DNA of 64,000 bases from Neiella litorisoli (GCF_014773395.1 NZ_JACXAF010000015.1:1-64000); one strand, 5' to 3'. Shown: positions 17,824-28,294, counted from the first letter of the stretch. The notes: a model not told the origin generated them from the sequence alone. Program-made: numbers and translations.

Positions 17824-18708
17824 TCAGTTTGCAGGCACTGGCTTGTAGAACCGAACCCAATCCACCAAGTAGGTGTTTTTGCTGTCGTCGGCTAACTCTT
17901 CATCAGTTGGGGTAATCGATGGCTCAACACCCGAGCGCCAATCTTGATCTTCGGTATTAATAATCACGTGCATGGGTTTGGTTAAGCCCTTGCCATTGGT
18001 GAAGTTATGCGGATCAATGACATCAACGCCTGAGGCCGTTCGAACTAACTTACCATCCACGTAATATTCCAAATGCCATGGGTCGCGCCAGTAAACACCA
18101 ATGCGGTGAAAATCCTCTTGCCACTTGGTCTTTCCATCGGTGTACCAAGTATCGGCCGAGGAAGGCTGATAATCCTGAAACGGATCGCGAATAAACACGT
18201 GATGACTGAGATGTAATCGCTCGGCAAACCAAGCTTGATCGGGCCGGTCACTGCCATAGGCCTCAAGCACGTCAATTTCTTCTGTCGAATCTGGGCTCAG
18301 TAACCAAAAATCCGAGGCCATGACCAAATTGCTAAGCTTGGCTCTTACTTCGAGGTAAAGCGGGTACACCACGAGCTGATGCGACGTGATGCTGCCGGCA
18401 TAGACTTTATTGGTGCCCGGCTTACGACCGGCTTTGATGTGGAGCATGCCGCCATCAACTTCAGAGTATTCAGGGTGCCATTCGGTCAATCCTGGGCCTT
18501 TCCATGGATTGATGAATCCTTCATGCCAACGGCTATAAAATTCATCACTTTTTCCAACAGCAGGCGCTTTGTAGTTAAAGTCATCAGATAGCGATTGCAG
18601 CTGCCAAATCATCCCTTCCCCAGCATCAGCAGGCACCGGGTAGTCATCCCAATCAGCTGCTTGTAGTGCTCCAGCCGATAGCAACAAGACACTCCATAAT
18701 CTCTTCAT
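17824..18708 (-). CDS. GH16 beta-agarase-like glycoside hydrolase
   Basis: Predicted secreted GH16 endo-hydrolase, most like beta-agarases that cut beta-1,4 bonds in agarose. The start at 18708 ([10 protein letters not shown]) is chosen because GAGG lies nine bases before it and it begins a signal peptide ending near LQAADW; codons at 18714 and 18723 are alternatives. From that start it is 294 aa. The GH16 signature EEIDVLE supplies Glu144 (nucleophile) and Glu149 (acid/base). [17 protein letters not shown] and WYTDGKTKW fit the agarase branch, but porphyranase or carrageenase cannot be excluded. No carbohydrate-binding module. It follows the GH2 gene but is separated by a terminator. Confidence 0.85.
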   Translation of the reverse strand: MKRLWSVLLLSAGALQAADWDDYPVPADAGEGMIWQLQSLSDDFNYKAPAVGKSDEFYSRWHEGFINPWKGPGLTEWHPEYSEVDGGMLHIKAGRKPGTNKVYAGSITSHQLVVYPLYLEVRAKLSNLVMASDFWLLSPDSTEEIDVLEAYGSDRPDQAWFAERLHLSHHVFIRDPFQDYQPSSADTWYTDGKTKWQEDFHRIGVYWRDPWHLEYYVDGKLVRTASGVDVIDPHNFTNGKGLTKPMHVIINTEDQDWRSGVEPSITPTDEELADDSKNTYLVDWVRFYKPVPAN

Positions 18709-18764
18709 TGGCATAATCCTCAATGGAAAAACTGTTTAAAAAACGTCAAAACAAGCTGCAAAGC

Positions 18765-18795
18765 AAAAACGCCAGCGACAAACCTATCGCTGGCT
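18765..18795 (-). terminator. Terminator of the GH2 gene
   Basis: GCCAGCGA (18771-18778) pairs with TCGCTGGC (18787-18794). On the minus strand the stem is followed by GTTTTTGC. It lies 56 bases after the GH2 stop and before the agarase start, so the two glycosidase genes are separate units. Confidence 0.8.
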
Positions 18796-18850
18796 AACTT
18801 ACTACTGGATTGTTGTTATACAGGAGGGCTTATGCCTTCCCTTGGGGGGT

Positions 18851-21217
18851 CTATTCCTGATCCCAATGCTCCGGCCAGTAGCGATAAATGCTCAATCCGT
18901 ATTTGCTGGCACGCTCTTTCGCTTCAGCCAAGTATTTCAGGCTTTGCTCTTTCGCTTGGGCTTGATCAGCAACCAACAAGGTGTAGTGGTTGTAGCTCAT
19001 TTCGGTGCCGTCTTGGTCAATCAGTCGAATATCAATTTCGAACTCGCCTTCGGCATCTTCTGGCAACAACCAGCTCATGTTGCCAAATTGCACGCTGCTA
19101 TCGGCACCAATGGTGAGATCGGTTAGCGTGCCTGCTTCATGAGTAAATTCGCCTTGACGGATCACCCAGTCACAAGTGACATTCGTCAGTTCTTGTTGGT
19201 AGTCATTAACAATCCAAATGCCACCAGTGAAGGTTTCACCGGGCGCCCAACGGCGCTTATCAAACTGAACACTTGGCAACAGTGGCTGATAGGTCTGCTT
19301 CACATAGAAGTAAGACAGCTTTTTCTTGCCGTAGTAATCCACCAAGCCCCACTTAATGTCTGGCCAGTGAGTGATAAAGTGGCATAGCGACACCCCGCTC
19401 ATCTTAGGTTTGCGGCGACGGTAAGTTTCCAGCGCAAACTGAGCCACCGTGCCTTGGGCAATTTGAGTCGCTTCAACAAACTCTTCCAACGAGCCCATTT
19501 TGTAGTCACCAAAGACTTCAAAGTTGAGGTTTTTCAGAATGTCGATATCAGCCCAGTGGTAACCCCAGCTCAAACCCATTGGCCACAGTTCATCTTCAGG
19601 AATGAATTTTTTCAGGCTCTCAACGCTTGGTGCCGAAGCGGCGGTTAACTCAGGAATAATCGCGCAATCTAGTGACGGGTAGTATTCCTCCATGAATTCG
19701 GCGCCGCCTTGGTAGTAGTGTTCGTTGGCGTGAATCGACTCTTTTGGCTTGAAACCCATGTTCACTGCTGACGCTGAACTCAACGGTGATGCCAAGCCAT
19801 ACGGAATATTGGTTAATTCGGCAACTGTGTCACCGATGACTTCCATCAGGTATTTGTTGCCGCTTTCTTCGTGAGCGCCAGAGAAGAATACTTCTTCGCC
19901 GCCCATCCAGAAGATCTGAGACGGGTGATTACGACGCTTCTTGACGGTATGAATACACTCATGCAGCACGCCATTGACGAATTCTGGCTCCGCCGAATAA
20001 GCCTGAGTGGCAAGGGTGAAGTTGGTCCACACGGTAATACCCAACTCATCACAGATGCGATAGAAATCTGGGATCTCTGGTGGATGCCAACCGAAAATAC
20101 GCAGGTTGTTGATATTACATTCTTTAACAGCATCCAAGCGGTCTTGATACTTCTTCAGGCTGTTACGGCCATAAAGGAATGACGGCTGCCCACCCCAACA
20201 CGCCGAGCGCAAGAAATGACGCTTGCCGTTAATCACAAATGTCCAAGGGTACTCATTGTCGCCCGGCTCAAAGCCCGGGTTCATTTCCATCACGACTTCA
20301 CGCAAACCGATCACGTCATCAGTCTGGTCCAATACGGTATCGCCAGCAGTAAGCGTGGCATTTAACGCGTAAAGGTTCTGATCACCCATGTCCCATGGCC
20401 ACCACAGCTCAGCATTGGCGACGCGAATTGTGGTTTGGTAAGTGTTTAGCCCAGGCTTGGCTTGCTCCGTGAGTTTAGCGCTATGGACTTGATCGGAATC
20501 GAAGTTGTGAGCCGCTAGATTCACAGCAACCTCAACCGCCACCTCGGTATCGCCGTGGTTTTCAACTTCATAGAACAGCTCAACAATGGCATCGTCGCCA
20601 TCAAGTTTGACATCGGCGCGCTGACTGGCAATTCGCACTGGCTCAGTAATTTCGACCTTCACCGGGCGCCAAATACCAAATGGCACTAGACCGGTAAAGT
20701 AGTCACCGGAGAAGTTAACCTTCTTACCGCCACAATTACGGTAGTTCTTAGGTGGCGGATTGAGTTTAACCATCAGCATGTTCGAGCCATCGCGCCAGTC
20801 GTCGTAATTGACCAAGTCAGAGATATCGAACTCAAACTCCGAGAACATCCCTTCGTGCGAGCCTAATAGATGGCCGTTTAACCAAACTTCACAGCTGTAA
20901 TCGACACCTTCAAACACTAAGCGGATGGTTTTGCCTTTCATGCTCGGCTCAACACTGAAACGGCGGGTGTACCACCATTCATAATCCTGCACCCATTTGG
21001 CTTTGTGCATGTTACGACCGACATATGGGTCATCAATCTCACCAGCTTTATGTAAATCGGTATAGACATCACCCGGAATCGACGCATGGTTCCAACTAAA
21101 TGTGGTGCCCTGATATTCCGCCGGTAATAAGTGGAAGCCTTCGTCAACACCTTGGCCCGGACGCATCCGCTCCATTTGCCAGTGGTTGCCGCTCAAATCA
21201 ATCGTGTGCAGTGCCAT
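18851..21217 (-). CDS. GH2-family glycosidase (beta-mannosidase-like)
   Basis: Predicted cytoplasmic exo-glycosidase, 788 aa, no signal peptide. Sugar-binding N-domain with VDYSCEVWLNGHLLGSHEGMF (about 105-125), immunoglobulin-like domain, then a TIM barrel. The acid/base region is FWMGGEEV, aligning with the family WxGNNE so that Glu442 is the expected acid/base. The nucleophile region IIPELTAASAPSVESL gives Glu523, where mannosidases have SEFG. The asparagines of GNNE are replaced, so specificity may differ from beta-mannosidase. A dyad about 105 bases upstream matches one at the iclR promoter, suggesting IclR control. Confidence 0.85.
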   Translation of the reverse strand: MALHTIDLSGNHWQMERMRPGQGVDEGFHLLPAEYQGTTFSWNHASIPGDVYTDLHKAGEIDDPYVGRNMHKAKWVQDYEWWYTRRFSVEPSMKGKTIRLVFEGVDYSCEVWLNGHLLGSHEGMFSEFEFDISDLVNYDDWRDGSNMLMVKLNPPPKNYRNCGGKKVNFSGDYFTGLVPFGIWRPVKVEITEPVRIASQRADVKLDGDDAIVELFYEVENHGDTEVAVEVAVNLAAHNFDSDQVHSAKLTEQAKPGLNTYQTTIRVANAELWWPWDMGDQNLYALNATLTAGDTVLDQTDDVIGLREVVMEMNPGFEPGDNEYPWTFVINGKRHFLRSACWGGQPSFLYGRNSLKKYQDRLDAVKECNINNLRIFGWHPPEIPDFYRICDELGITVWTNFTLATQAYSAEPEFVNGVLHECIHTVKKRRNHPSQIFWMGGEEVFFSGAHEESGNKYLMEVIGDTVAELTNIPYGLASPLSSASAVNMGFKPKESIHANEHYYQGGAEFMEEYYPSLDCAIIPELTAASAPSVESLKKFIPEDELWPMGLSWGYHWADIDILKNLNFEVFGDYKMGSLEEFVEATQIAQGTVAQFALETYRRRKPKMSGVSLCHFITHWPDIKWGLVDYYGKKKLSYFYVKQTYQPLLPSVQFDKRRWAPGETFTGGIWIVNDYQQELTNVTCDWVIRQGEFTHEAGTLTDLTIGADSSVQFGNMSWLLPEDAEGEFEIDIRLIDQDGTEMSYNHYTLLVADQAQAKEQSLKYLAEAKERASKYGLSIYRYWPEHWDQE

Positions 21218-21545
21218 AGTCAGTTACCTATTGGTTGTTGCTACTCATGCCAAACTCAATGAACTGCGGGTTCGGCATTCGCTGTATTTAGATGAGGCAA
21301 GAATACATCAAATTATTTATATGTGAATATCCTATTCATAAATGAATTTTAAAAGATCAATAAAGCCGATCCTGATCACAAATGCATTGGGCAAGGCGAA
21401 GCGGCGCCAACTGCGCAGAAATAATCTGAACAAGGATCGGTGCTTATCAAAAGGAAACGGGGTGGATTACTGGGAGCGAAGTAACGAGCGGTGTTAAACG
21501 AGGGTGAGTAGCAGCTTAGCCTAGTAACTAAGCTGCACGATTCTT
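21218..21545. other. Gap between the GH2 promoter and iclR
   Basis: This 328-base gap holds the GH2 promoter with its dyad and, next to iclR, a 9-bp hairpin GCAGCTTAG / CTAAGCTGC (21511-21536) placed to end iclR transcripts, though without a T run on that strand. No coding region is credible between them. Confidence 0.5.
21324..21338. promoter_or_regulatory. Dyad upstream of GH2, shared with the iclR promoter
   Basis: TGAATATCCTATTCA has the form TGAAT-N5-ATTCA. The flanking bases (TTATA before, and A-A-GA spaced after) also match the site at 22472-22486. It lies about 105 bases before the GH2 start. Proposed IclR-family operator. Confidence 0.55.
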
Positions 21546-22340
21546 TTATTGGTTGTTCAAAAAGCTGGCATCGCAACCAACACGCTCGGCGATTTGCCTA
21601 GCCGTCGCTGCCACTGCTTGAATCAACTCTTCTTTGTCGGTGGGCTGGCCTAGTGCAGAAGTAAGAGAGGATACTGCCAAAGCGGCAATCACCGTCCCTT
21701 CAGGTTGGCCGACAATCGCAGCGCAGTCAGTCACCCCCTCGGTCAAACCACTGGGACGAAAGCAAACTCCCTGCTCAACAATGCTATTGAGTTCGGCATC
21801 AAGTTGAGCAATCTCGGTCTTACTCATGTTTTGGTAGCTTTCATCACGCTCATACAGCATGGCTCGGACGTCAGCATTACTGTGAGCCAGAAGAATACGG
21901 CCAGAGGTTGAGGGTACCAGCGGAAAGGTGGTGCCTTCAGAGATCGATAGCGATACCGGTGCTGGTCCCCGAGCGTGAACGATCACCATGACTTTACTCT
22001 GATACAACACACTCAAATGGCATGAATGACCATAGGCGACAGCAAAGTCTTCCATGATGGGAATGGCGACCTGGCGCAATTTATCAACCGGCGACACTCG
22101 CTTGGCCAGAGTGAACAGCTTCAACGATATCCGGTATTTGCCCGATAGCTCGTCACGAATTAAGTAACCGCGCTGCTCCAAGCCCACTAGCACCCGATAA
22201 ATTTCATTCGCAGTTCTGCCAATGCCGTCGGCGATTTCTTTTTGCGACAACGGAATAGATTTGGTCGCTAGATACTCCAACACATCCAACCCTTTATCGA
22301 GGGCTGGCACGGCATACTTGGTCACTTTTGCTTCACTCAT
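21546..22340 (-). CDS. IclR-family transcriptional regulator
   Basis: Dimeric ligand-responsive regulator. The start at 22340 (MSEAKVTKYAVPALDKGLDVLEYLA) is chosen because it is the natural beginning of the IclR HTH; the frame is open to 22403. From there it is 264 aa, the usual length. N-terminal winged HTH (LSQKEIADGIGRTANEIYRVL), C-terminal IclR effector domain (about 90-255) ending in RQIAERVG. It is divergent from the solute-binding/CoA-transferase operon, so that operon is its likely target, and a matching site upstream of the GH2 gene extends the proposed regulon. Confidence 0.92.
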   Translation of the reverse strand: MSEAKVTKYAVPALDKGLDVLEYLATKSIPLSQKEIADGIGRTANEIYRVLVGLEQRGYLIRDELSGKYRISLKLFTLAKRVSPVDKLRQVAIPIMEDFAVAYGHSCHLSVLYQSKVMVIVHARGPAPVSLSISEGTTFPLVPSTSGRILLAHSNADVRAMLYERDESYQNMSKTEIAQLDAELNSIVEQGVCFRPSGLTEGVTDCAAIVGQPEGTVIAALAVSSLTSALGQPTDKEELIQAVAATARQIAERVGCDASFLNNQ

Positions 22341-22470
22341 TTGCTGTCTCAATTCCTGCAATTTGCCCGCGCCAAAACGTCGAAGAATCGTGCGGCAATT
22401 CACAACTCCATAAAAACTCAGTCGCTGTGCATTAAAACACAGGTTGACTCACTGACGCATAAATTTATAC

Positions 22471-22487
22471 TTGAATTTAATATTCAA
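22471..22487. promoter_or_regulatory. IclR operator candidate in the divergent promoter
   Basis: TTGAATTTAATATTCAA is a perfect 6-bp dyad with a 5-base spacer, between the divergent iclR and operon starts and 41 bases before the operon ATG. The same TGAAT-N5-ATTCA form with similar flanks occurs before the GH2 gene. Confidence 0.6.
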
Positions 22488-22527
22488 ATACGAATCACCT
22501 AAATTTCATCAAGCGAGACACCGAAAC

Positions 22528-23664
22528 ATGACTGCTATTACCGAACTACGCGGCATTACTTGGAACCATAGCCGCGGCTTCACCTCAGCTGTGGCCTCTG
22601 CTCAACGGTTTGAAGAACTGAATCCTTCCGTTCGCATTACTTGGGAAAAGCGCTCTTTGCAGGCGTTTGCCGACGAGCCGATCGATCAATTAGCAGCTCG
22701 TTATGATTTGCTGATCATCGATCATCCGTGGGCAGGCTTTGCCGCTGCCAATAATGTGATCTTGCCGTTGGATGATTACCTGCCCGCTGAGTTTCTTGCT
22801 GACCAAGCCGCCAATACAGTTGGTCATTCCCATGAAAGCTATCGCTTTGGTGATAAGCAGTGGGCGTTGGCAATTGATGCAGCAACACCGGTGGCGTCCT
22901 TCCGCCCAGACCTGTTGGAGCAAGCTCCGCAAACTTGGGATGAGCTGATGGCGTTGGCAGAGAAAGGTCAGGTCGCAGTGCCCAGCATTCCACAAGACAC
23001 CCTGATGAACTTTTACATGTTGTGCTGCACCTTAGGTGAAGACCCATGCGTGTCACCAGAGTATGTCGTCAGTGAGGAAATCGGCATCAAAGCACTGAAG
23101 ATGCTACGCGAACTGTCCGTTCATTTACCGGCAGAATGCTTCGACATGAACCCGATTCAGGTTTATGAAGCCATGACCCAAACCGACCAGTTTGCTTATT
23201 GCCCATTTGCCTACGGCTATGCTAACTACTCGCAAGATGGTTATGCCCGCAAGTTGCTGAACTTTGCCGATGTCGTGGCACTGGACAATGGCAACCGCTT
23301 GATCACCACCCTAGGCGGCACAGGTTTAGCGATTTCAGCATCCAGCAAACACATCGAGCCTGCAGCTCAATACGCTGAGTATGTTGCCAGCCCAGCTATT
23401 CAAGGCTCGTTGTTCTTCGATTTTGGTGGTCAGCCGGGCCACCGACAAGCGTGGCTGAGTGATCGCCTAAATAGCCGTTCTCACGATTACTTCAAAAACA
23501 CATTGCCGACATTAGATCGCGCCTTTTTACGCCCGCGCTATGCCGGCCACATGCAGTTCCAAGACAACTCTGGCGCGCCAATTCGTGACTATCTGATGAA
23601 CGGCGGTGACGAAAAGGCCCTGCTGGCACGACTTAACAAGCTCTACGTTGAAACCAAAGCTTAA
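22528..23664 (+). CDS. Solute-binding-protein-like, no signal peptide
   Basis: Resembles family 1 extracellular solute-binding proteins of ABC importers: two-lobed fold signs such as FEELNPSVRITWEKRSLQAFAD and LGGTGLAISASSK. The ATG at 22528 (MTAITELRGITWNHSRGF) has no signal peptide or lipobox; a longer frame from 22471 adds 19 non-hydrophobic residues and does not help. It should therefore be cytoplasmic, 378 aa. No permease or ATPase genes are nearby. It is the first gene of an operon with two CoA-transferases 17 bases downstream. It may act as a binding or sensing protein or a CoA-pathway accessory; function unknown. Confidence 0.82.
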   Translation: MTAITELRGITWNHSRGFTSAVASAQRFEELNPSVRITWEKRSLQAFADEPIDQLAARYDLLIIDHPWAGFAAANNVILPLDDYLPAEFLADQAANTVGHSHESYRFGDKQWALAIDAATPVASFRPDLLEQAPQTWDELMALAEKGQVAVPSIPQDTLMNFYMLCCTLGEDPCVSPEYVVSEEIGIKALKMLRELSVHLPAECFDMNPIQVYEAMTQTDQFAYCPFAYGYANYSQDGYARKLLNFADVVALDNGNRLITTLGGTGLAISASSKHIEPAAQYAEYVASPAIQGSLFFDFGGQPGHRQAWLSDRLNSRSHDYFKNTLPTLDRAFLRPRYAGHMQFQDNSGAPIRDYLMNGGDEKALLARLNKLYVETKA

Positions 23665-23680
23665 TCAGTAGGAGCCCATC

Positions 23681-24826
23681 ATGGCCTTACCTCTAGAAGG
23701 GATCACGGTACTGGAATTCAGCCAATACTTGGCTGGCCCTTATGCCGGTTTGCGCCTTGCTGATCTAGGCGCCCGTGTGATCAAAATTGAACGGCCTCGA
23801 GTTGGCGACGCCTGTCGCCAACTGGCAATTAAACACTTATTTGTTGATGGCGACAGCTTACTGTTCCACACCATCAACCGAAATAAAGAGTCTTATGCTG
23901 CCAACCTCAAAGACCCCGAGGATTTGGCCAAAGTGAAAGCCTTGGTCAAGCATGCCGATGTCATTACCCACAACTTCCGTCCTGGGGTGATGGATAAAAT
24001 CGGCCTTGATTACCAAACCGTGCGGCAGCTCAACCCAACCATTGTTTATGGTGAAGTCAGTGGTTATGGCAAAACAGGCCCTTGGGTCAACAAGCCGGGA
24101 CAAGACTTGCTCGCGCAATCGGTATCGGGCTTAGCCTGGCTATCGGGCAATGACAGTCCCGACCCAACACCTTTTGGCTTTGCCATTGCCGATATGATTT
24201 GCGGCACTCACTTAGCGCAAGGGTTGTTGGCTGCTTTGGTTCGTCGCCAACAACAAGGTATTGGCGCATTAGTGGAAGTGAGCCTGCTGGAGTCGATTCT
24301 CGATTTCCAATTCGAGGGAATTACCACCTATCTCAACAACGGTGAGCAACTGCCCAAACGGAGCCAAGTCGCTGGCGCGCATACCTTACTCGAAGCGCCG
24401 TACGGTGTTTATCAAACCGCTGATGGCTACTTAGCCATTGCCATGACCGACCTCGGCCAATTACTCGAACTGCTGGAATGCAATGTCACCAGCGAACAGT
24501 TGTCGCAGCCTTATGAGCAGCGCGATGCCATTAAAGCGGCGATACAGCGTCGTTTAGTCGCCCGCAGTACCGACCATTGGCTCACCACACTTGAGGCCGC
24601 CGACATCTGGTGTTCCGATGTCTATACCTACGCCACCCTGATGAACCAAAAGGCTTATCAGCAGCTGGATATGGACTTAACGGTCAGCCGCCCTAATGGC
24701 GCTTCGGTCACCACCACCCGCTGCCCCATCCAACTCAATGGCGACAAATTACGTTCGGATGTCGCCGCGCCAGCATTGGGCAACGCCAATGAACAATTAG
24801 CGTCGGAGGGTTTGCTTGATGACTAA
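23681..24826 (+). CDS. CaiB/BaiF family CoA-transferase (first copy)
   Basis: Class III CoA-transferase, predicted to move CoA between carboxylic acids. 381 aa. N-terminal [28 protein letters not shown] is the family signature. Asp171 in AIADMICG aligns with the catalytic Asp169 of formyl-CoA transferase. It overlaps the next gene by eight bases. The paired paralogs may form a heterodimer or handle two acids. The substrate is not evident. AGGAG lies ten bases before the ATG. Confidence 0.92.
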   Translation: MALPLEGITVLEFSQYLAGPYAGLRLADLGARVIKIERPRVGDACRQLAIKHLFVDGDSLLFHTINRNKESYAANLKDPEDLAKVKALVKHADVITHNFRPGVMDKIGLDYQTVRQLNPTIVYGEVSGYGKTGPWVNKPGQDLLAQSVSGLAWLSGNDSPDPTPFGFAIADMICGTHLAQGLLAALVRRQQQGIGALVEVSLLESILDFQFEGITTYLNNGEQLPKRSQVAGAHTLLEAPYGVYQTADGYLAIAMTDLGQLLELLECNVTSEQLSQPYEQRDAIKAAIQRRLVARSTDHWLTTLEAADIWCSDVYTYATLMNQKAYQQLDMDLTVSRPNGASVTTTRCPIQLNGDKLRSDVAAPALGNANEQLASEGLLDD

Positions 24827-25982
24827 GTTACTCGAAGGCATCACCATTCTCGATTTCACCCAGTTTTTGTCCGGTCCATCAGCCAGTTTGCGACTCGCTG
24901 ACTTTGGCGCTCGGGTCATCAAAGTAGAACAACCGAGTGGCGATTTGTGCCGCTCTCTTTATGTTTCCAACTGCGATATTGAAGGCGAATCGTCGTTGTT
25001 TCAGGCCATTAATCGCAATAAAGAAAGCATTGTGCTCGATCTCAAATCAGCCGCCGATCAAGACAAAGCACAGCAGTTAGTGAAACAAGCCGACGTGGTG
25101 CTGAATAATTTCCGCCCCGGTGTGATGGCCAAACTGGGTTTTAGCTATGAGCAAGTTAAAGCCCTTAATCCAAGTGTGATTTACGGTGAAATCACCGGCT
25201 ATGGCGCCGATAGCGATTGGGCAGCCAAGCCCGGCCAAGATCTGTTGCTGCAAGCACTTTCTGGACTGACTTGGGCATCAGGCAATGGTGATGATGGCCC
25301 GGTCCCCATGGGCGTGGCGATTGCCGATATTCTCGCTGGCGGCCAGTTGGCCCAAGGCGTATTGGCTGCGCTCATTGGTCGCAACAAGACCAAGCAGGGC
25401 AACGAAGAACCTGCTGCAACCTTGGTGCAAGTGAGTATGCTCGAAGCCATTTTGGATTTTCAGTTCGAAGCGATCACCACCTTCCATCATGACGGCCAGC
25501 AACCACTCAGCCGCAGCAAAACCAATTGCGCTCAACCTTTGGTTGGCGGCGCATACGGATTTTATGCCACGGCCGACGGCCATATTTGTATCTCGATGGG
25601 GGCAATTCCGAAACTCGGTGAGTTGTTGTCTTGCCCTGCTCTGCTGGCGCTTGACGATGCCAGCTTGTGGTTTGAGCAGCGTGAAGCCATCAAAGCCATT
25701 TTGAATGACCACCTGCGCAGCCAAACCACCCAGTATTGGCTCGATATTCTTGAACCCGCCGATATCTGGTGTGCCGATGTCTACAACTGGCAACAACTGT
25801 TTGAACACGAGGGCTTCAAAACACTGAAAATACTGCAAACAGTGACACTGGCCAACGGCGCCCAATATCGCACCACCCGCTGCCCAGTCCGCATCGATGG
25901 CGAACGGTTATACAACGACAGGGGCGCACCTTTCCTAGGTCAGCATTCTCGCGCCATTGAACAAGAATTTCTGGAGTCTTAA
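24819..25982 (+). CDS. CaiB/BaiF family CoA-transferase (second copy)
   Basis: Class III CoA-transferase, 387 aa from the ATG at 24819; GGAGGG at 24805-24810 sits eight bases before it, and a TTG at 24816 is unlikely. It is related to the preceding gene along its whole length: shared [30 protein letters not shown] and DIWCADVY. Catalytic Asp170 in AIADILAG is intact. Both copies keep the active site, which argues for two working subunits rather than one relic. Two bases separate its stop from the enoyl-CoA hydratase gene. Confidence 0.92.
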   Translation: MTKLLEGITILDFTQFLSGPSASLRLADFGARVIKVEQPSGDLCRSLYVSNCDIEGESSLFQAINRNKESIVLDLKSAADQDKAQQLVKQADVVLNNFRPGVMAKLGFSYEQVKALNPSVIYGEITGYGADSDWAAKPGQDLLLQALSGLTWASGNGDDGPVPMGVAIADILAGGQLAQGVLAALIGRNKTKQGNEEPAATLVQVSMLEAILDFQFEAITTFHHDGQQPLSRSKTNCAQPLVGGAYGFYATADGHICISMGAIPKLGELLSCPALLALDDASLWFEQREAIKAILNDHLRSQTTQYWLDILEPADIWCADVYNWQQLFEHEGFKTLKILQTVTLANGAQYRTTRCPVRIDGERLYNDRGAPFLGQHSRAIEQEFLES

Positions 25983-25984
25983 TC

Positions 25985-26770
25985 ATGTCGACAACAGACG
26001 AAATTGGCTATCAAAAGAAAGGCAAGGTTGCGGTTATCTCGCTTAATCGCGGGCCAGCTAATGCTTACTACTTAGGCTTTCTTGAACGCTTTTATGACTG
26101 CTTAATGATGGCCGAACAAGACGCTGACGTGGTCAGCGTGCTGATCAATAGCACCTCCACCAAGTTCTTTTGTGCTGGCGCAGATATCAAAATCTTCGCG
26201 CACAACAGCACCGCGGAAAATCAGCAAATGGTCATTCAGGCTCGCGAAAACCTTCGCCTGATTGAAGCCAGCTCAAAGATCTTTATCGCTGCAATCAATG
26301 GTCACTGCCTGGGCGGTGGATTAGAGCTAGCGCTAGCCTGTGACATTCGCCTCGCAGCCGAAGGCAGCTATTTGCTCGGACTACCGGAAATCAATCTAGG
26401 CCTGATCCCCGGCAATGGCGGCAGCCAGCGCCTGACCAAGCTAGTGGGAGTGGCGCAAGCGATGGACTTGCTGCTAACCGGCGACTCCATCGGCCCAGAC
26501 AAAGCCGCCGCGATCTCGCTCATCAACCGCCTCTATCCTGCAGCGACCTTCCAAGATGAAGCGCTCGCCTATGCCACCAAGTTAGCCAACGGACCAGCAA
26601 AAGCACTGGCGGCGACCAAGGTGGCGGTATCTCAAGGCGCATTGATGGCAATGCCTGAAGCACTGGCGCTCGAAGCAGCTTTGGTCGACCAACTATACGA
26701 AACCGAGGACGCCGCCGAAGGCTTTCACGCCTTTATCGAAAAGCGCCCAGCTCAATTTTGTGGTCGTTAA
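25985..26770 (+). CDS. Enoyl-CoA hydratase/isomerase family protein
   Basis: Crotonase-fold enzyme, 261 aa. The oxyanion-hole motif is FFCAGADIK (61-69) and GHCLGGGLELALACD (107-121). Both acid-base glutamates of true hydratases are present, Glu114 and Glu135 (LPEINLGLIPGNGG). It should hydrate an enoyl-CoA made after CoA transfer, then pass a product to the aldehyde dehydrogenase. Same operon as its neighbours; specificity cannot be read from sequence. Confidence 0.92.
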   Translation: MSTTDEIGYQKKGKVAVISLNRGPANAYYLGFLERFYDCLMMAEQDADVVSVLINSTSTKFFCAGADIKIFAHNSTAENQQMVIQARENLRLIEASSKIFIAAINGHCLGGGLELALACDIRLAAEGSYLLGLPEINLGLIPGNGGSQRLTKLVGVAQAMDLLLTGDSIGPDKAAAISLINRLYPAATFQDEALAYATKLANGPAKALAATKVAVSQGALMAMPEALALEAALVDQLYETEDAAEGFHAFIEKRPAQFCGR

Positions 26771-26821
26771 CTGAGCCAGTAGTCCAGCTCAGACACGACA
26801 GATAAAACCAAGGACAACAAC

Positions 26822-28294
26822 ATGACTACAGTCAGCCAAGATAAGCCTTATCAAGACAGCTATCAGTGTTATATCCACGGCCAGTGGATCAGTGCCGCTT
26901 CGGGCCAAACCACTCCGGTAGAAAACCCAGCAACCGGCGCAGTATTTTCTCAGGTGCCAGATTGTTCGACCGAGCAAGCCCAAGCGGCATTGGAATCATC
27001 ACAATCGGCGTTCGATGCATGGCACGATTTGCCGGCGATTGAGCGGGCCAAGTACCTGTTTGCGATGATTGAAAAACTCAAGCAGCGACGCGAACAATTT
27101 GCTCAGTTGTTGGTGCTCGAACAAGGTAAAACCTTGGTTGAGGCTCGCTTTGAAGTCGATGACACCATTAATTATCTGGAGTATTCGGCACAGGCTGCTC
27201 GCCGTATCCAAGGTGATATTTTCCCAGCTGATAACGTCAATGAGCAGCTGTTTATTCAAAAAGTGCCTTACGGCGTCACAGTCGGCTTATGTGCCTTTAA
27301 CTACCCGCTGGCACTGATTGGCCGTAAGGTTGGTCCTGCTTTGGTAACCGGCAACACCATGGTGTTAAAACCACACGAAGCAACACCAATCACGGCGATG
27401 GAATTCGCCAAAATCATTGATGAAATTGGCTTGCCGCCGGGCGTACTGAACATCATTTCTGGCTCGGGTGCGGGCATTGGTGCTTATTTGGTGGAAAGTC
27501 CAATCACTAAGCTGGTCACCGTCACCGGCAGTATTCGCGCCGGGCAGGCGATCTATAAATCAGCATCAGAAAACATTACGGCCCTGTCACTGGAGCTTGG
27601 CGGCAAAGCGTCGTTCATCGTCATGGACGATGCTGATATCGATAAAGCCGCTGAAGCCGCGGTGATCTCTCGCTACGCCAACTGTGGCCAAGTGTGTATT
27701 TGTAATGAGCTGGTGCTAGTCCACAAAGATGTGGCCGCCGAGTTCACCCAGAAAGTCATCGAGAAAACCAAGCAACTGACCGTTGGCAACCCAATGGGTG
27801 ATGTCAACATGGGCCCGAGTGTGACTGCCCAAGGTTTGGCGCGAATCGAAGACATTGTTCGCCAAACCGTCAATGAAGGGGCAACTGTTGCGTTGGGTGG
27901 TAAACGCCCCCCAGGACCGGAGTTCAAAAACGGCAACTGGTACGAACCCACCATTTTGACTGGCGTAAGCGCCGATATGACAGCGGCGAAAGAAGAAATC
28001 TTTGGCCCTGTGATGCCGATTGTTGAAATTGATAGCTATGAACAAGCATTGGAAATCACCAATCGCCGTAACGACGGTTTAAGCGCATACCTGTTCACCA
28101 ACAACTACAAAACCTTTATGCATGCGGCAAAGAAAATGGAGGTGGGCACCATCTTCATCAATCGCCAAATTGTTGGTTACATCCAAGGCTATCACTCAGG
28201 TCATAAACAAAGCGGCGTAGGTGGTGAAGATGGCATTTACGGTATCGAAGGCTACCTGCAAAAACGCGTGCTGTATTTGAGCTACGACGACTAA
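26822..28294 (+). CDS. Aldehyde dehydrogenase, AldA-like
   Basis: NAD(P)-dependent aldehyde dehydrogenase, 490 aa. Conserved residues: Asn160 (CAFNYPLAL), Glu258 in LELGGK, and nucleophile Cys292 in [10 protein letters not shown]. Overall pattern is close to E. coli AldA (lactaldehyde/glycolaldehyde dehydrogenase), with matching [20 protein letters not shown] and YINR-like segments. Likely oxidises an aldehyde made in the CoA pathway. AAGGAC lies nine bases before the ATG, 51 bases after the hydratase gene. Confidence 0.92.
   Translation: MTTVSQDKPYQDSYQCYIHGQWISAASGQTTPVENPATGAVFSQVPDCSTEQAQAALESSQSAFDAWHDLPAIERAKYLFAMIEKLKQRREQFAQLLVLEQGKTLVEARFEVDDTINYLEYSAQAARRIQGDIFPADNVNEQLFIQKVPYGVTVGLCAFNYPLALIGRKVGPALVTGNTMVLKPHEATPITAMEFAKIIDEIGLPPGVLNIISGSGAGIGAYLVESPITKLVTVTGSIRAGQAIYKSASENITALSLELGGKASFIVMDDADIDKAAEAAVISRYANCGQVCICNELVLVHKDVAAEFTQKVIEKTKQLTVGNPMGDVNMGPSVTAQGLARIEDIVRQTVNEGATVALGGKRPPGPEFKNGNWYEPTILTGVSADMTAAKEEIFGPVMPIVEIDSYEQALEITNRRNDGLSAYLFTNNYKTFMHAAKKMEVGTIFINRQIVGYIQGYHSGHKQSGVGGEDGIYGIEGYLQKRVLYLSYDD

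Noticed and set aside
25278-25865. Long open frame antisense to the second CaiB/BaiF gene
   Set aside because: No ribosome site or known motif; it mirrors a strongly conserved coding gene and is explained by its codon bias.
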